Origin: Chrysochromulina tobinii
Lineage: Eukaryota > Haptophyta > Prymnesiales > Chrysochromulinaceae
NCBI GenBank assembly: GCA_001275005.1
Contig: JWZX01002337.1
Coordinates: 1 to 27,871 of the forward strand
DNA length: 27,871 bases
Direction of reading: 5' to 3'
Shown here: positions 1-9,300 of the stretch, piece after piece
How the letters are laid out: each line of letters starts with the position of its first letter
How positions within the stretch are numbered: the stretch's first letter is position 1
Notes under the pieces: generated by a model
What the model saw: only the letters and a program-made list of their open reading frames with translations
Told to the model about the DNA's origin: nothing
The model's database searches: none
Translations under genes and position numbers: made by a program

Positions 1-438
1 CTTGCAAGTTTGCGAGATTTGCGGTCGAGCTTCTTCGTCCGTCCGGGCGCGCGTGCGCGCGCGACCCCCGCTGCCCTTCGCCGTCGTCGCCCCGTGTGCT
101 TGCTGCATTCTGTGTGTCTGCTGCGCCTTGCGCTTGTGCTGCTCGTCGTCACTCGCCCCGCTGATGGGGAACTGAGTGCGCAGCAGGCCGAGTAGGGGAA
201 CCCGGTATTATTAGTAGCTTATGTCGGTCGGTGCCGTGCTGAGGGGTCAGGTCGTACCCTTTAGGTAATCCCTATGCACGGGACTTTGCGAGGACCTTTA
301 CACTATTTCTCCGCATTCAGCCGCTCGTTCGGCGACGCCATGCCCGCGCCGTTGCGCTCCTCCCGTCCTATGACACGTATCGAGGTTTCAGTGTCTCTCT
401 GCGACTTGGCACGTGGCTCCTGTTGTAGTCTATCTATC
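1..438. other. Left-edge intergenic sequence, no gene seen
   Basis: I see no convincing coding region here. The short open frames are Arg-, Pro- and Leu-rich and look like by-products of high GC. The stretch lies downstream of the stop of the minus-strand ShK gene, so its right part probably holds that gene's 3' untranslated region. No tRNA-like or terminator-like fold stood out. Confidence 0.5.
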
Positions 439-1536
439 TCACGAGATCATGTACAGCTGTGCTGCCTGCCGCTGGCAGTCCTGTCGGCACTCGTGCGCCT
501 CGGCAACGCACCCCTCGACGCACTTTAGCAGCGTGCCAACGGGCGGCGTCGAGGGCGCGTCGCCGATGCGGTTAAAGGGCTGTGCGGGTCCGAGGAGCCG
601 ATCCCAATTCCGAGCCATCGCCTTGCGCGCCTCGAAGACGAGGCCGCCTGGAACTTGTGCCCACGTAGCCTCGAGGGTGTTCATGCCGTTGGCCGGCGTT
701 GCGCACTGGCCACAGGCGTGCGGGCAGCGCACGCGCACGAGCTTCGGCGCGGCCGCGTCCGCCTGCTCGCACGTGGTCTTGCACTGCGCGCGCATGAAGC
801 CCGGGTTTTTCGTGCACTCGCCCGCCGCCGCCCAGTCAGCGCAATCTGCCGGCTCGCCATCCGCTGCGCCTCCCGCAGCTTGGAAGGTGACGGGCGCTTC
901 GGCATTACACGCGCCCTCATCAGCCCACTTTTCGCACTGCGCCTCCGTGTCGCGGCAGTCGTCGCGCCGCCGCAGGAGGTGCCGCCAGCGCAGCGTCGTC
1001 TCGATGTAGCCTGGGTGCTCGGCGCCCTCGACAGCGTAGTAAAGCTCAGCGTCGCTCAAGCGCAGCTCCATGCCCTCAGTGCCGACGAAGAGCGGCTCGC
1101 CGCGCGGATATCGCGCGTACCGCACACGCACCGAGATAAGCTCCTCCGACTGCGCGAACTCGAGCGCCGGCACGAACTTGAGGTGTTGTGGGTACTTGGG
1201 GTGCAGGCGGGCAAGGATCACCTGGGTCGCATCGACGGCCGCCTGCGCTAACTTCCTCATCGCCGTCGCGGGCTGACGACGTAGCAGCCGCTGGCGTAGC
1301 CCGCTGCGGGCAGCGCCGTGCCAGCCGAGCCGGAATGCTGCGCAGAGGCAGGCCTCCTCCTCAGCGGCGCTGGCGACCTTTTCACAGTTGCCATTCGCCA
1401 TCAATGTGGCCTCATCGACGGCCACGCCGACGAGCTGCAAGAGCTCATCGATGGGACTATCAAGCGAGCAGGCAGACGGTGGCTCGGTGGCGGCGGCAAC
1501 GCTCGCGAGGATGGCTATCGTGGCGGCGACGCTCAT
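439..1536 (-). CDS. Secreted ShK-type cysteine-rich protein
   Basis: A single uninterrupted frame of 365 residues. The first about 17 residues (MSVAATIAILASVAAAT) are a good signal peptide, which supports this start. Residues about 231-259 form a ShK-like module with the typical spacing: DCADWAAAGEC, then QCKTTC. It is followed by CPHACGQC (about 271-278), which looks like the last cysteines of a second module; a further cysteine cluster lies at about 194-210. The C-terminus has another CVEGC...CRQDC pair. The central part (residues 25-190) is not recognised. ShK modules bind channels or serve as extracellular disulfide domains in other families; in algae they often follow prolyl hydroxylase or protease domains, but I see neither here. 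Secretion and disulfide bonding are inferred. Partner and role are unknown. No intron is needed. It lies tandem to the transporter gene, about 400 bp away. Confidence 0.7.
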   Translation of the reverse strand: MSVAATIAILASVAAATEPPSACSLDSPIDELLQLVGVAVDEATLMANGNCEKVASAAEEEACLCAAFRLGWHGAARSGLRQRLLRRQPATAMRKLAQAAVDATQVILARLHPKYPQHLKFVPALEFAQSEELISVRVRYARYPRGEPLFVGTEGMELRLSDAELYYAVEGAEHPGYIETTLRWRHLLRRRDDCRDTEAQCEKWADEGACNAEAPVTFQAAGGAADGEPADCADWAAAGECTKNPGFMRAQCKTTCEQADAAAPKLVRVRCPHACGQCATPANGMNTLEATWAQVPGGLVFEARKAMARNWDRLLGPAQPFNRIGDAPSTPPVGTLLKCVEGCVAEAHECRQDCQRQAAQLYMIS

Positions 1537-1947
1537 CCTGGCGGGCGTTCTCGGTGAGAAGTTGATTCCGCAAAAGGTCGGGACCGCCTACACGGTTCAA
1601 ATTCACGAGGCGAAAAGGAGCAGGAATCCAGGTGGTCACGAGTTCATAGACGTTAGATCGCCGTACGCACGCGGTAACGAACGGCGCCGCGTACGAGGTA
1701 CGTATGTGTAGCGCTCGAGTATCGAACACGATGCGGGATGTCATTGCGTCACGTGTAAGATGTATTCAAGGATTGCGTGACTGTGTCCGTTTGTCAGAAC
1801 TACATAGAAGCCAGAGAGCATCACCGACTTCTTACACATGCTGTTACGCGGATCGGCAGGCGAGCTAGACGCTGCCTCGGTGCGTTCGTGTGTCCACATC
1901 TCTCCGCCTCTCCGCAGACCGCACGCTCCCTCGCACGCGCTCGCCGT
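1537..1947. other. Intergenic gap between two minus-strand genes
   Basis: This 411-bp gap must hold the promoter of the ShK gene and the 3' untranslated region of the transporter gene. It is less GC-rich than the flanking coding sequence. I see no conserved gene, no clear TATA box and no fold I would name. Confidence 0.4.
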
Positions 1948-3726
1948 CTAGCTCGCCTTTGAGGGCTTCTTGACCAGGCTGCGCAGGAGAAGCTGCGCTC
2001 CCGTGGCGCAGCCGAGGGCGAGGGTCGACACGCTGAGTGCACCCCGCATGCCGAGCCGATCAATCGAGAGGAAGACGCCCACCACGATCAGGTTGAGTGG
2101 GATGCCGAAGAGGTTCATGATGACGCCGCGGTAGGCGTCGGGGAGGTACTTGGAGCGGAGTGTGCCGATCAGCGGGAAGTACATACCCACGCACGCCTCG
2201 AAGGCAAAGAGAGCGGCTACGAGCGGCACGAGTGCGCCACCTAACCCGAGCGTCATCGCGGCGAGCATGGCCAGCGTCGCCATCGTGAGCATACCCGCCA
2301 TCGTGTCCTCCGCAGGCACTCCCGCCCGGCTCAGCGCCGAGAAGAGCGTCGAGCCGATCATGCAGCACACCATGAAGCACGAGAAGACGGTCCCGAACGG
2401 CACGCTCACGCCGGCGCCAAGCGCCGACTTGAGCGCGGGCGGCCACTGCAGCACGAAGATGTACATAGCGCCCTCGAAGAGAGCCTGCGATGGGCACCGA
2501 GATGGGCGGACGACGAGGAGCGATTCGTGGCGATCAGTGGCACTCAGTGACACTCAGTGGCACTCAGCAGCACTCGGCAGCACTCAGCAGCACTCAGCAG
2601 CACCCACCTGCACGGCGCCCACGAGCAAAATCTTGCGATCGGCGAGCATGGCGGCGAGCGCATCCTTGACGATCGTCCCGCCGTCCTCGCGCGCCGCGCT
2701 CTCCGGCTTGGCGTCCGCCTCCTTCATCTTCCGCTTCTCCTTCTTCGGTGCGGCTGCGGCCGCCGCGGCGGCCTTGCCGCCCATGTTCTCGCGCCACGCG
2801 AGCAGCACGACAGCCGCGCCCGCGGCCAAGAAGAGCGTCGAGAGCTCAAAGGGCGCCGTCGGCCCGCGGCCTGCGGCGACGAGGCCGGCGAGCTGGCCGG
2901 CAACGATGGCGACGATCGCATCGCCAAAGTATGCGAGCCCGAAAGTCTGTGAGAGGTACTTGCCGTCCGCACCGGAACTTTGATGCTCCGAGATGAGCCA
3001 GGCCTCAGGTGCCGAGAAGAGGAGCGAGGTGCCGATGCCACCGGCAACGCGCCCGGCTAGGAGCTGCGGCAGCGTGGCGCATTTGGTCGAGAGTGCTGAG
3101 ATCGCATAGAAGACGGCGAACGCGAGCGAGCCGCGCTTGCGCCCAACAGAATCGACCAGACCGCCGACGACAGCGCCAAAGAGAGCTGTCGATCCGAAGC
3201 CGGTCAGGAAGAGGTTGGCGACGCCCTGCGTGCTGACGGCGGCGCCGTTGATCACCTTGCTTGCGTACACCTCGTAGAAGTACGGGCCCTGCAGCCAGTC
3301 GGCCATCTTGAACAGCCAGAAGACGAGCAGAAAGCGCCACTGCAGCGCGCGCACCTTTTCCGGCACCACCTCGCCGGTGCGCTTCTCGCGCGTGCCGAAG
3401 ACGAGGGCGGCGCACGCGAGCGAGAGGCCAAGGAAAACAACGTTGAAGGTGCCAGCGAGCGTCGTGGGTGCCAGCGCTGAGAGCACGCCGCCACGAAGTG
3501 CGAGCAACGGCTGGCCTGCGCGGCCATTGCGGTGCGGCGCGGAGAATGCTGTGGTCGGATGCGGAGGGATGCCGGCGCTGGAGAGCACGGGAGCGGTGGT
3601 GGTGACAGAGCGCGAAGCTGCCACGGATGGTACGAGACGCGCGAAGGCGTGTGACGGAGCGACGAGGAGCCAAGCGCTCAACGTGAGCAGCGACGCTCGC
3701 CGCATTGATGACTGACCTCCGCGCAC
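1948..3726 (-). CDS. MFS transporter, molybdate-anion (MOT2/MFSD5) type, two exons
   Basis: Exon 1 is 2608-3726 and exon 2 is 1948-2484; the intron is 2485-2607 (GT-AG, phase 0). The spliced product is 551 residues and closes with a TGA. The motif ADWLQGPYFYEVYASK is characteristic of the MFS_5 / molybdate-anion transporter family, and DSVGRKRGS is the cytoplasmic MFS loop. About 12 hydrophobic segments are visible, with a long charged central loop (KKEKRKMKEADAK) between the two halves. The N-terminus is a hydrophobic leader followed by a Ser/Thr/Ala/Arg-rich stretch. A second Met at codon 8 (position 3705) gives a cleaner signal peptide, ending PSHAF|ARL, which resembles the ASAF-type cleavage site of plastid proteins in red-lineage secondary algae. 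Location in a plastid membrane and molybdate as substrate are inferences from the family. Its promoter is shared with the divergent plus-strand gene. Confidence 0.8.
2485..2607 (-). repeat. Minisatellite intron of the MFS gene
   Basis: A GT-AG intron of 123 nt. Its 5' half is about seven 10-bp units of the type cactcagcag / cactcagtgg (plus strand). On the coding strand it begins GTGGGTGCTGCTGAG and ends CATCGCAG. It has the same build as the minisatellite introns at 13-24 kb but a different unit. Confidence 0.75.
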
Positions 3727-3854
3727 GAGCTCGCGAAAAACATAGCCGTGTGAACAGCCTGGCCGGAGAGTCGCACGAATTTGGTCTCACCATACCGACT
3801 AGGTCGACACCCTTTCACACCTGCAGGAACTCTTGCAGATGGAATTCGTGAGGA
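3727..3854. promoter_or_regulatory. Shared divergent promoter region
   Basis: These 128 bp are all that separates the start codons of the minus-strand transporter and the plus-strand membrane protein, so both promoters and 5' leaders must lie here or overlap the genes. No TATA box is evident. A short inverted repeat, CTGCA...TGCAG, occurs near 3821-3838. Co-regulation of the two membrane proteins is plausible but not shown. Confidence 0.5.
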
Positions 3855-6002
3855 ATGAAGTCGTTTATTTCGAGGGCCGCTGCGGCGGCCTCGGCAGCCT
3901 TCCGCCGCTGGATTTTCGCATCCTCGCCGCCGTCAGCGACACAACGCGCGCTCTTCTTCCACGCACTGATGACCTACCAATTTTCACGCTTGACCGGCCC
4001 GATCGAGCGCGCCGAGATGCTCGTGAACAATACGCACGAATACTACATTTTCCGTTGGCCTGCGGCGTGCTTCCTCGTGCTCATCGGCGGCGCACAGAAC
4101 CTGAAGCTCGTGCAGCACGTGTCGCACTTCCTTTGGTTTGTATGCGCGTGCGCGTCGACCGTCCTCGCAGGCTCTGATTGGCTCGGTAAGCCAGAGCGCA
4201 CGGGCTTCGCCGTGAGGGCTGTGCACATCGTCGAGCGGTTGAGCACTGCGCTGCTGGCGTGCTGCTTCATCCTGCTGCACGGCGTGCAGAGCACGCTCGT
4301 CGATTACCAGCACCAGTACTACTCTGTGCTCTACTCGCTCATCGCGCTCGCGCAACCGATTGACTCGATCACGGACAAGCTCATCCTGACTTGCCTGGCG
4401 CAGACGTACTTTTCGGGAGGGTTAGCAAAGCTTCTCGGCGCGGGGCCACGCTGGTTCGACGGCTCGCACCTTTGCTACCTCATCAAGGAGCGTGCACACT
4501 GGTTCTACCTCCTGCTGCGCCCAGAGACCTTCCCGCGCCTGAACAGCGCCTTGTACCTGATCGCATCGTGGGGGGCCGTCCTGTGGGAACTCAGTATGGC
4601 GCCCATGCTCGTGTGGATCGACCGACTGGGCGTGCGCTGCGTCTTCATCGGCTCGGCGATCGGCTTCCACGTGGCCGCGCGTCTCCTCCTTGGCGCCTCG
4701 TTCAACGCGCAGGTCGGCACTTTCTTGCTGGTGCTGCCCAAGCCGCCGCCGCGGCCGCGGACGCCGATGCACGGCGGCGAGTACTCGCCGATGGCGATCC
4801 ACTCGGGCGAGTACGGTGCCGTGCACGCGGCACCGAGCGACCGCGAGAGCGACCGCGAGGAGGACCTCATGCAGGACCTCATGCAGGACCTCGTGCAGGA
4901 GCGCCGTACTGAGCGTGAGTGCGCCGACGAGCAGCGTCGCGTCGGCATGCGCGTCATGGGCTCGGTACTGCTTGTGCTCTTAGGCGTTAGTGTGTGCCGC
5001 GTCGAGTGCTGGCCCTTCACCTTCGTGCCCATGTACTCGGGCAACTACGAGACCGTCTCCCGCTGGGTGCGCTTCCGCTTGCGCGTGGCGCACGTGCTCA
5101 TCGACACCAGTGTGAAGACCACCAAGAAGGGCCTGGCCCATCCGGTCGTGGCGGCGGTTGTCGCGTCGCACCGACGGATGGGCGTGCCGCAGGCGAGCAG
5201 CTGCCTCTACACGAAGGCGCACCGCCCCGTCAAGGCACACGCGCAGCTCTCACACTGCCTCGGCGTGCCGGACGAGCCCTACTTCAACCGAGTGCTTCGA
5301 CCTCTCGGCTTTGCGTACCTCGTGCGCGCGCACCAGCGGTGCTACTCGTCCGAGGCCACGTGCTCGTCCGCCGAACGTGCTGTGACCAAGGAGTGGCACC
5401 CGGGCGCGGGCCTGCCGTGGGAGTCGTGGCGCTCAGTGCTACCCGCCGGAGCGCTGCGGGGCCAGCACCCGTCCGATGAGCCCGACATGCTGATGCAGCG
5501 TTTCGCCGACTTCCTCGCCCGTCGAATGCGTCTCGATGCCTTCTGCCTCGGGCCTTTGCAGTTGATCGTCTCGTTTGCAAGCTCGGGACACGCGACGCAG
5601 CATGTGCTAGCTGCACAGCGGGCCGACCCGCGCGCCGTGCCGTGCGGGAGCGGCATCGCACCCAACGTCAGCCTGGCCTGGGAGGAAGGTTGGAGTCACC
5701 GTGCAAGCGCTGCCACGGTTGCGCGCGTGCCGTCACCCGCTACCGGTCCGGACATGCGTCCGCGCGGCGCAATGTCGCGGCCGTGGTCTCGCATGATGGC
5801 CAAGAACGCCTCGGAGGCCGTACATGCTTTTGTCGAGCGCGTGCACCTGGCGCCCTCGCCCTGGCTATCCTCCGCTGGCGCGCACGTCGCCACCGACACG
5901 AAGACCTTTGCGCTGCTTTTGATGGCGGCGTTCACGCTGGTCAGCCTGGGCGTCTCCGTCGCGTATTTGAAGTGGCGCAGCCGATGGACGCTGGATGAAT
6001 GA
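3855..6002 (+). CDS. HTTM-like multi-pass membrane protein
   Basis: One frame of 715 residues with no intron. The N-terminal half has several hydrophobic segments, including WPAACFLVLIGG, FLWFVCACASTVLAG, LLACCFILLHGV, LYLIASWGAVLWE and CVFIGSAIGFHVAARLLLG. The segment TYFSGGLAKLLGAGPRW resembles the HTTM domain (horizontally transferred transmembrane domain, related to vitamin-K-dependent gamma-carboxylase), where YFxAGxAKL followed by W is typical. A hydrophilic loop with three DLMQDL-type repeats (near 4861-4900) precedes another membrane segment and WPFTFVPMYSGNYE, similar to the WPFxxxPMYS motif of HTTM-related proteins. The last membrane segment lies close to the C-terminus. Enzymatic activity is not established: I cannot see a gamma-carboxylase active site. 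The first 30 residues are Ala/Arg-rich and could be a targeting peptide. Confidence 0.65.
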   Translation: MKSFISRAAAAASAAFRRWIFASSPPSATQRALFFHALMTYQFSRLTGPIERAEMLVNNTHEYYIFRWPAACFLVLIGGAQNLKLVQHVSHFLWFVCACASTVLAGSDWLGKPERTGFAVRAVHIVERLSTALLACCFILLHGVQSTLVDYQHQYYSVLYSLIALAQPIDSITDKLILTCLAQTYFSGGLAKLLGAGPRWFDGSHLCYLIKERAHWFYLLLRPETFPRLNSALYLIASWGAVLWELSMAPMLVWIDRLGVRCVFIGSAIGFHVAARLLLGASFNAQVGTFLLVLPKPPPRPRTPMHGGEYSPMAIHSGEYGAVHAAPSDRESDREEDLMQDLMQDLVQERRTERECADEQRRVGMRVMGSVLLVLLGVSVCRVECWPFTFVPMYSGNYETVSRWVRFRLRVAHVLIDTSVKTTKKGLAHPVVAAVVASHRRMGVPQASSCLYTKAHRPVKAHAQLSHCLGVPDEPYFNRVLRPLGFAYLVRAHQRCYSSEATCSSAERAVTKEWHPGAGLPWESWRSVLPAGALRGQHPSDEPDMLMQRFADFLARRMRLDAFCLGPLQLIVSFASSGHATQHVLAAQRADPRAVPCGSGIAPNVSLAWEEGWSHRASAATVARVPSPATGPDMRPRGAMSRPWSRMMAKNASEAVHAFVERVHLAPSPWLSSAGAHVATDTKTFALLLMAAFTLVSLGVSVAYLKWRSRWTLDE

Positions 6003-6094
6003 AGGTAGTTCGAGAAAGAGGAACAAGGATTAGCATCTAGGATGATGTAGAGAGCAGGACGATGGAGAGCGAGCAGCTCTCACTGACTCGGTAC

Positions 6095-6216
6095 GACCTC
6101 ACTAGCAAAATTGAGGAGCCCGAGCGAGCGCTCAGTACTTGTGGTGACCGAGGGGTGCGGAACCGACCGTCCTTTGTGACGGTGTTGTGAGAGCGGGGGA
6201 CCGCGACGAAACTGAC
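6095..6216. repeat. Dispersed intergenic element, copy 1
   Basis: This 122-bp stretch matches 12364-12486 almost end to end. Shared blocks are GACCTCACTAGC, AGCCCGAGCGAGCG, CTCAGTACTTGTG, TGACCGAGGGG and GGGGGACCGCGA. A small stem-loop is kept in both copies: CCGTC-CTTTGT-GACGG here (6167-6182). Both copies sit between genes. It could be a short non-autonomous transposon or SINE, or a structured non-coding RNA; orientation is unknown. Confidence 0.7.
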
Positions 6217-6256
6217 TAACTTCTGCGGCAGGAGATCTTCACGGAAATAGAAAGCA

Positions 6257-6316
6257 CACAAGGTTGTCGCGTCTGTCGTGTTAACGTTCACAAGGTTGTC
6301 GCGACTGTCGTGTTAA
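6257..6316. repeat. Two 28-bp direct repeats
   Basis: Positions 6257-6284 and 6289-6316 carry the same 28 bases (cacaaggttgtcgcg, then ctgtcgtgttaa) with one mismatch. They lie just upstream of the AP2 gene and abut the palindrome at 6312-6332, so they may be tandem regulatory sites. Confidence 0.8.
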
Positions 6317-6332
6317 TTACCGGGTAATTAAC
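6312..6332. promoter_or_regulatory. 21-bp AT-rich palindrome upstream of the AP2 gene
   Basis: GTTAATTACC and GGTAATTAAC are perfect 10-bp inverted arms around a single G. The site is 21 bp before the proposed start codon at 6354, and it is unusually AT-rich for this window. A dimeric protein-binding site is a reasonable guess; self-regulation by the DNA-binding AP2 protein downstream is speculation. Confidence 0.5.
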
Positions 6333-6353
6333 GTTCTCTCACTAGGAAAATCA

Positions 6354-9300
6354 ATGCACACGAGGCACATTGCGGCGGTAGCCGAGAGGCTCGAGCTGGT
6401 ACACGGCCCAGCCCCGACCAGACCAAACGAAGTCGAGCTGACGGAGGCGCTCCGCTGTTGGCATGTGCTGCTTTCAGCGCTGCGCGACGACCGGCGCAAG
6501 CAGCGAGCGCCGTCATTATCGTCGCCGCCTCCGCCGTCACCAGACGCCTCTGCCACGACAGAGCACGCCTCGCGCAAGCGGACGAGGGTGGTCGCGGCGG
6601 CCGAGGGGCTCGCGCTGGTGCCATCTTCAGGCGGTGACACGGGCTTTAAGGGCGTGTTTATTGGAGCGGAGCGAGCGGCGGCAGAAGCGGCAGAGGCAAG
6701 GGTCGAAAAGCCGCAGCCGCTCATGGCGGATGAGACCGGGTTGGCAAACGGGCTGCGGCGTAGCGCCGACGGGCGCGTGTGGAATGCTCTCGGAGCCCAG
6801 CTTTGCGCCAAGGACGGCTGCACGAAGCCGGCGTGGCACTCGGGCATATGCGTGTCCGTGCTCGGCTACCGCCGCGATCAGAAGCGTGTGCAGATGTATA
6901 CGGCCGAGCCCGCGCCCGGCCCACGCGAGCGCATGAGGCAGGCAGGCGAGAAGCGCAGGCTGCCGCCCTCCGAGAAGCCCAAGCTGGGCGATCACGTCCG
7001 TGGCAAGTACCAGGGGCAGATAGGCGGCCGCAACTGGTACGATGGCGTGGTGACGGCGGTGCACGAGGACGGCACGTGCAATCTGCACTACGACGATGGC
7101 GACTACGAGGAGCGCGTCGCGCCGAGGTTCATCAGGGTGATCGCCGAGGAGGAGATCGAGGAGGAGATCGAGGAGGCAGAGGAGGAGGCGGAGCCCGAGG
7201 AGCCGGAGGAGGCGGCCTCGTGCTACGCGAGGCACATTGGGGCGGAAAGAGCGGCGGCGGAGGCTTTCAAGGCGAGTGTCGCAGGACCGCGGCCGCTCAC
7301 GGCGGACGAGGCCAGGGCGGCCGCGGTGGCCGAGGGGCTCGAGCTCGTGCCGTCGTCGAGCGGTCAAACGGGCTTCAAGCGCGTGAAAAAGAGTCGTGGC
7401 AGGTACGTAGTGACGATCTATGAGAATGGCAAGACGTGCTACTTGGGCACCTTCGCGACACCGGAGGAGGCGGCCTTGTGCTACGCGAGGCATGTTGGGG
7501 CCGAGCGAGCGGCGGCGGAGGCGGCGGAGGCGAGTGTCGCAGGACCGCGGCCGCTCACGGCGGACGAGGCCAGGGCGGCCGCGGCGGCCGAGGGGCTCGA
7601 GCTCGTGCCGTCGTCGCGCAGTGAGACGGGCTTCAAGGGCGTGCGCAAGAGTGGTGGCAGGTTCGAAGTGTTGATCAGGGAGAATGGCAAGCAGCGCTAC
7701 ATCAGCACCTTCGCGACGCCGGAGGAGGCGGCCTTGTGCTATGCGAGGCATGTTGGGGCGGAGCGAGCGGCGACGGAGGCGGCGGAGGCGAGGGACAACG
7801 GGCAACAGCCGCTCACGGCGGACGAGGCCAGGGCGGCCGCGGCGGCCGAGGGGCTCGAGCTCGTGCCGTCAGCGAGCGGTCAAACGGGCTTCAGGGGCGT
7901 GACTCAGCCACGTGTCAGTGGCAGGTACGTAGTGATGATCTATGAGAATGGCAAGCCGCGCTACATTGGGCACCTTCGCGACACCGGAGGAGGCGGCCTT
8001 GTGCTACGCGAGGCATGTTGGGGCCGAGCGAGCGGCGGCGGAGGCGGCGGAGGCAACGGACAACGGGCAACAGCCGCTCACGGCGGACGAGGCCAGGGCG
8101 GCCGCGGCGGCCGAGGGGCTCGAGCTTGTGCCGTCGTCGAGCGGTAAAACGGGCTTCAGGGGCGTGTTCAAGTATGGTGGCAAGTACAAGGTGTTGATCA
8201 GGGAGAATGGCAAGCCGCGCTACTTGGGCGGCTTCGCGACGCCGGAGGAGGCGGCCTTGTGCTGCGCGAGGCACCGCGGGGCCAAGCGAGCGGCGACTGT
8301 GGCGCCGGAAGCGAGGGGCAGAGGGCAGCGGCCGCTCACGGTTGACGATGCAAGAGCTGCCGCAGCGGCTGAGGGCCTCGAGCTGGTGCCGTCCTCAGGC
8401 AATGTGACGGGCTTCAAGGGTGTGTTGAAGGCCAAACGCAAATACGTCGTGGTGATCAGGGAGAATGGCAAGCAGCGCCACCTCGGCAGATTTGCGACGC
8501 CGGAGGAGGCGGCCTTGTGCTACGCGAGGTACATAGGGCCCGAGCGAGCGGCGGCGGAGGCGGCGGAGGCGAGGGTTGCAGCGCCGCAGCCGCTCACGGC
8601 GGACGAGGCCAGGGCGGCCGCGGCGGCCGAGGGGCTCGAGCTCGTGCCGTCGTCGAGTGGTAAATCGGGCTTCAAGGGCGTGACCGAGCGTAGTGGCAGG
8701 TACGATTTGATGGCATTCAATGAGAGTGGCAAGAGGGTCTACCTCGGCACCTTCGCGACGCCGGAGGAGGCGGCCTTGTGCTACGCCAGGCACATTGGGG
8801 CGGATAGAGCGGCGGCGGAGGCAAGGCAGCCGCTCACTGCGGACGAGGCCAGGGCGGCGGCGGCGGTCGAGGGGCTCGAGCTGGTGCCGTCGTCGAGGAG
8901 TCAGACGGGCTTCAAGGGCGTCACCGAGCATAGTGGCAGGTATCAAATGACGATCATGGAGAGTGGCAAGAAGCGCCACTTCGGCAGCTTCGCGACGCCG
9001 GAGGAGGCGGCCTTATGCTACGCGAGGCACATTGGGGCTGAGCGGGCGGCGGCTGAGGCGGCGGAGGCGAGTGCCGCAGCGCCGCGGCTGCTCACGGCGG
9101 ATGACGCCCGGGCGGCCGCGGTAGCCGAGGGGCTCGAGCTGGTACACGCCCCAGCCCCGTCCGGTCCAAACGAAGTCGAGCTGGCGGAGGCGCTTCGCTG
9201 TTGGCGTGTGCTGCTTTCAGCGCTGCGCGACGACCGGCGCAAGCAGCGAGCGCCGTCATTATCGTCGCCGCCTCCGCCGTCACCAGACGCCTCTGCCACG

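Noticed and set aside
6627-7805. Long antisense frame opposite the AP2 gene
   Set aside because: Arg/Leu-rich, no domain, and explained by the high GC at third positions of the AP2 repeats.
7280-9100. Possible retroelement because of direct repeats flanking a coding array
   Set aside because: No reverse transcriptase, integrase or terminal TG...CA; the repeats are coding and in frame.
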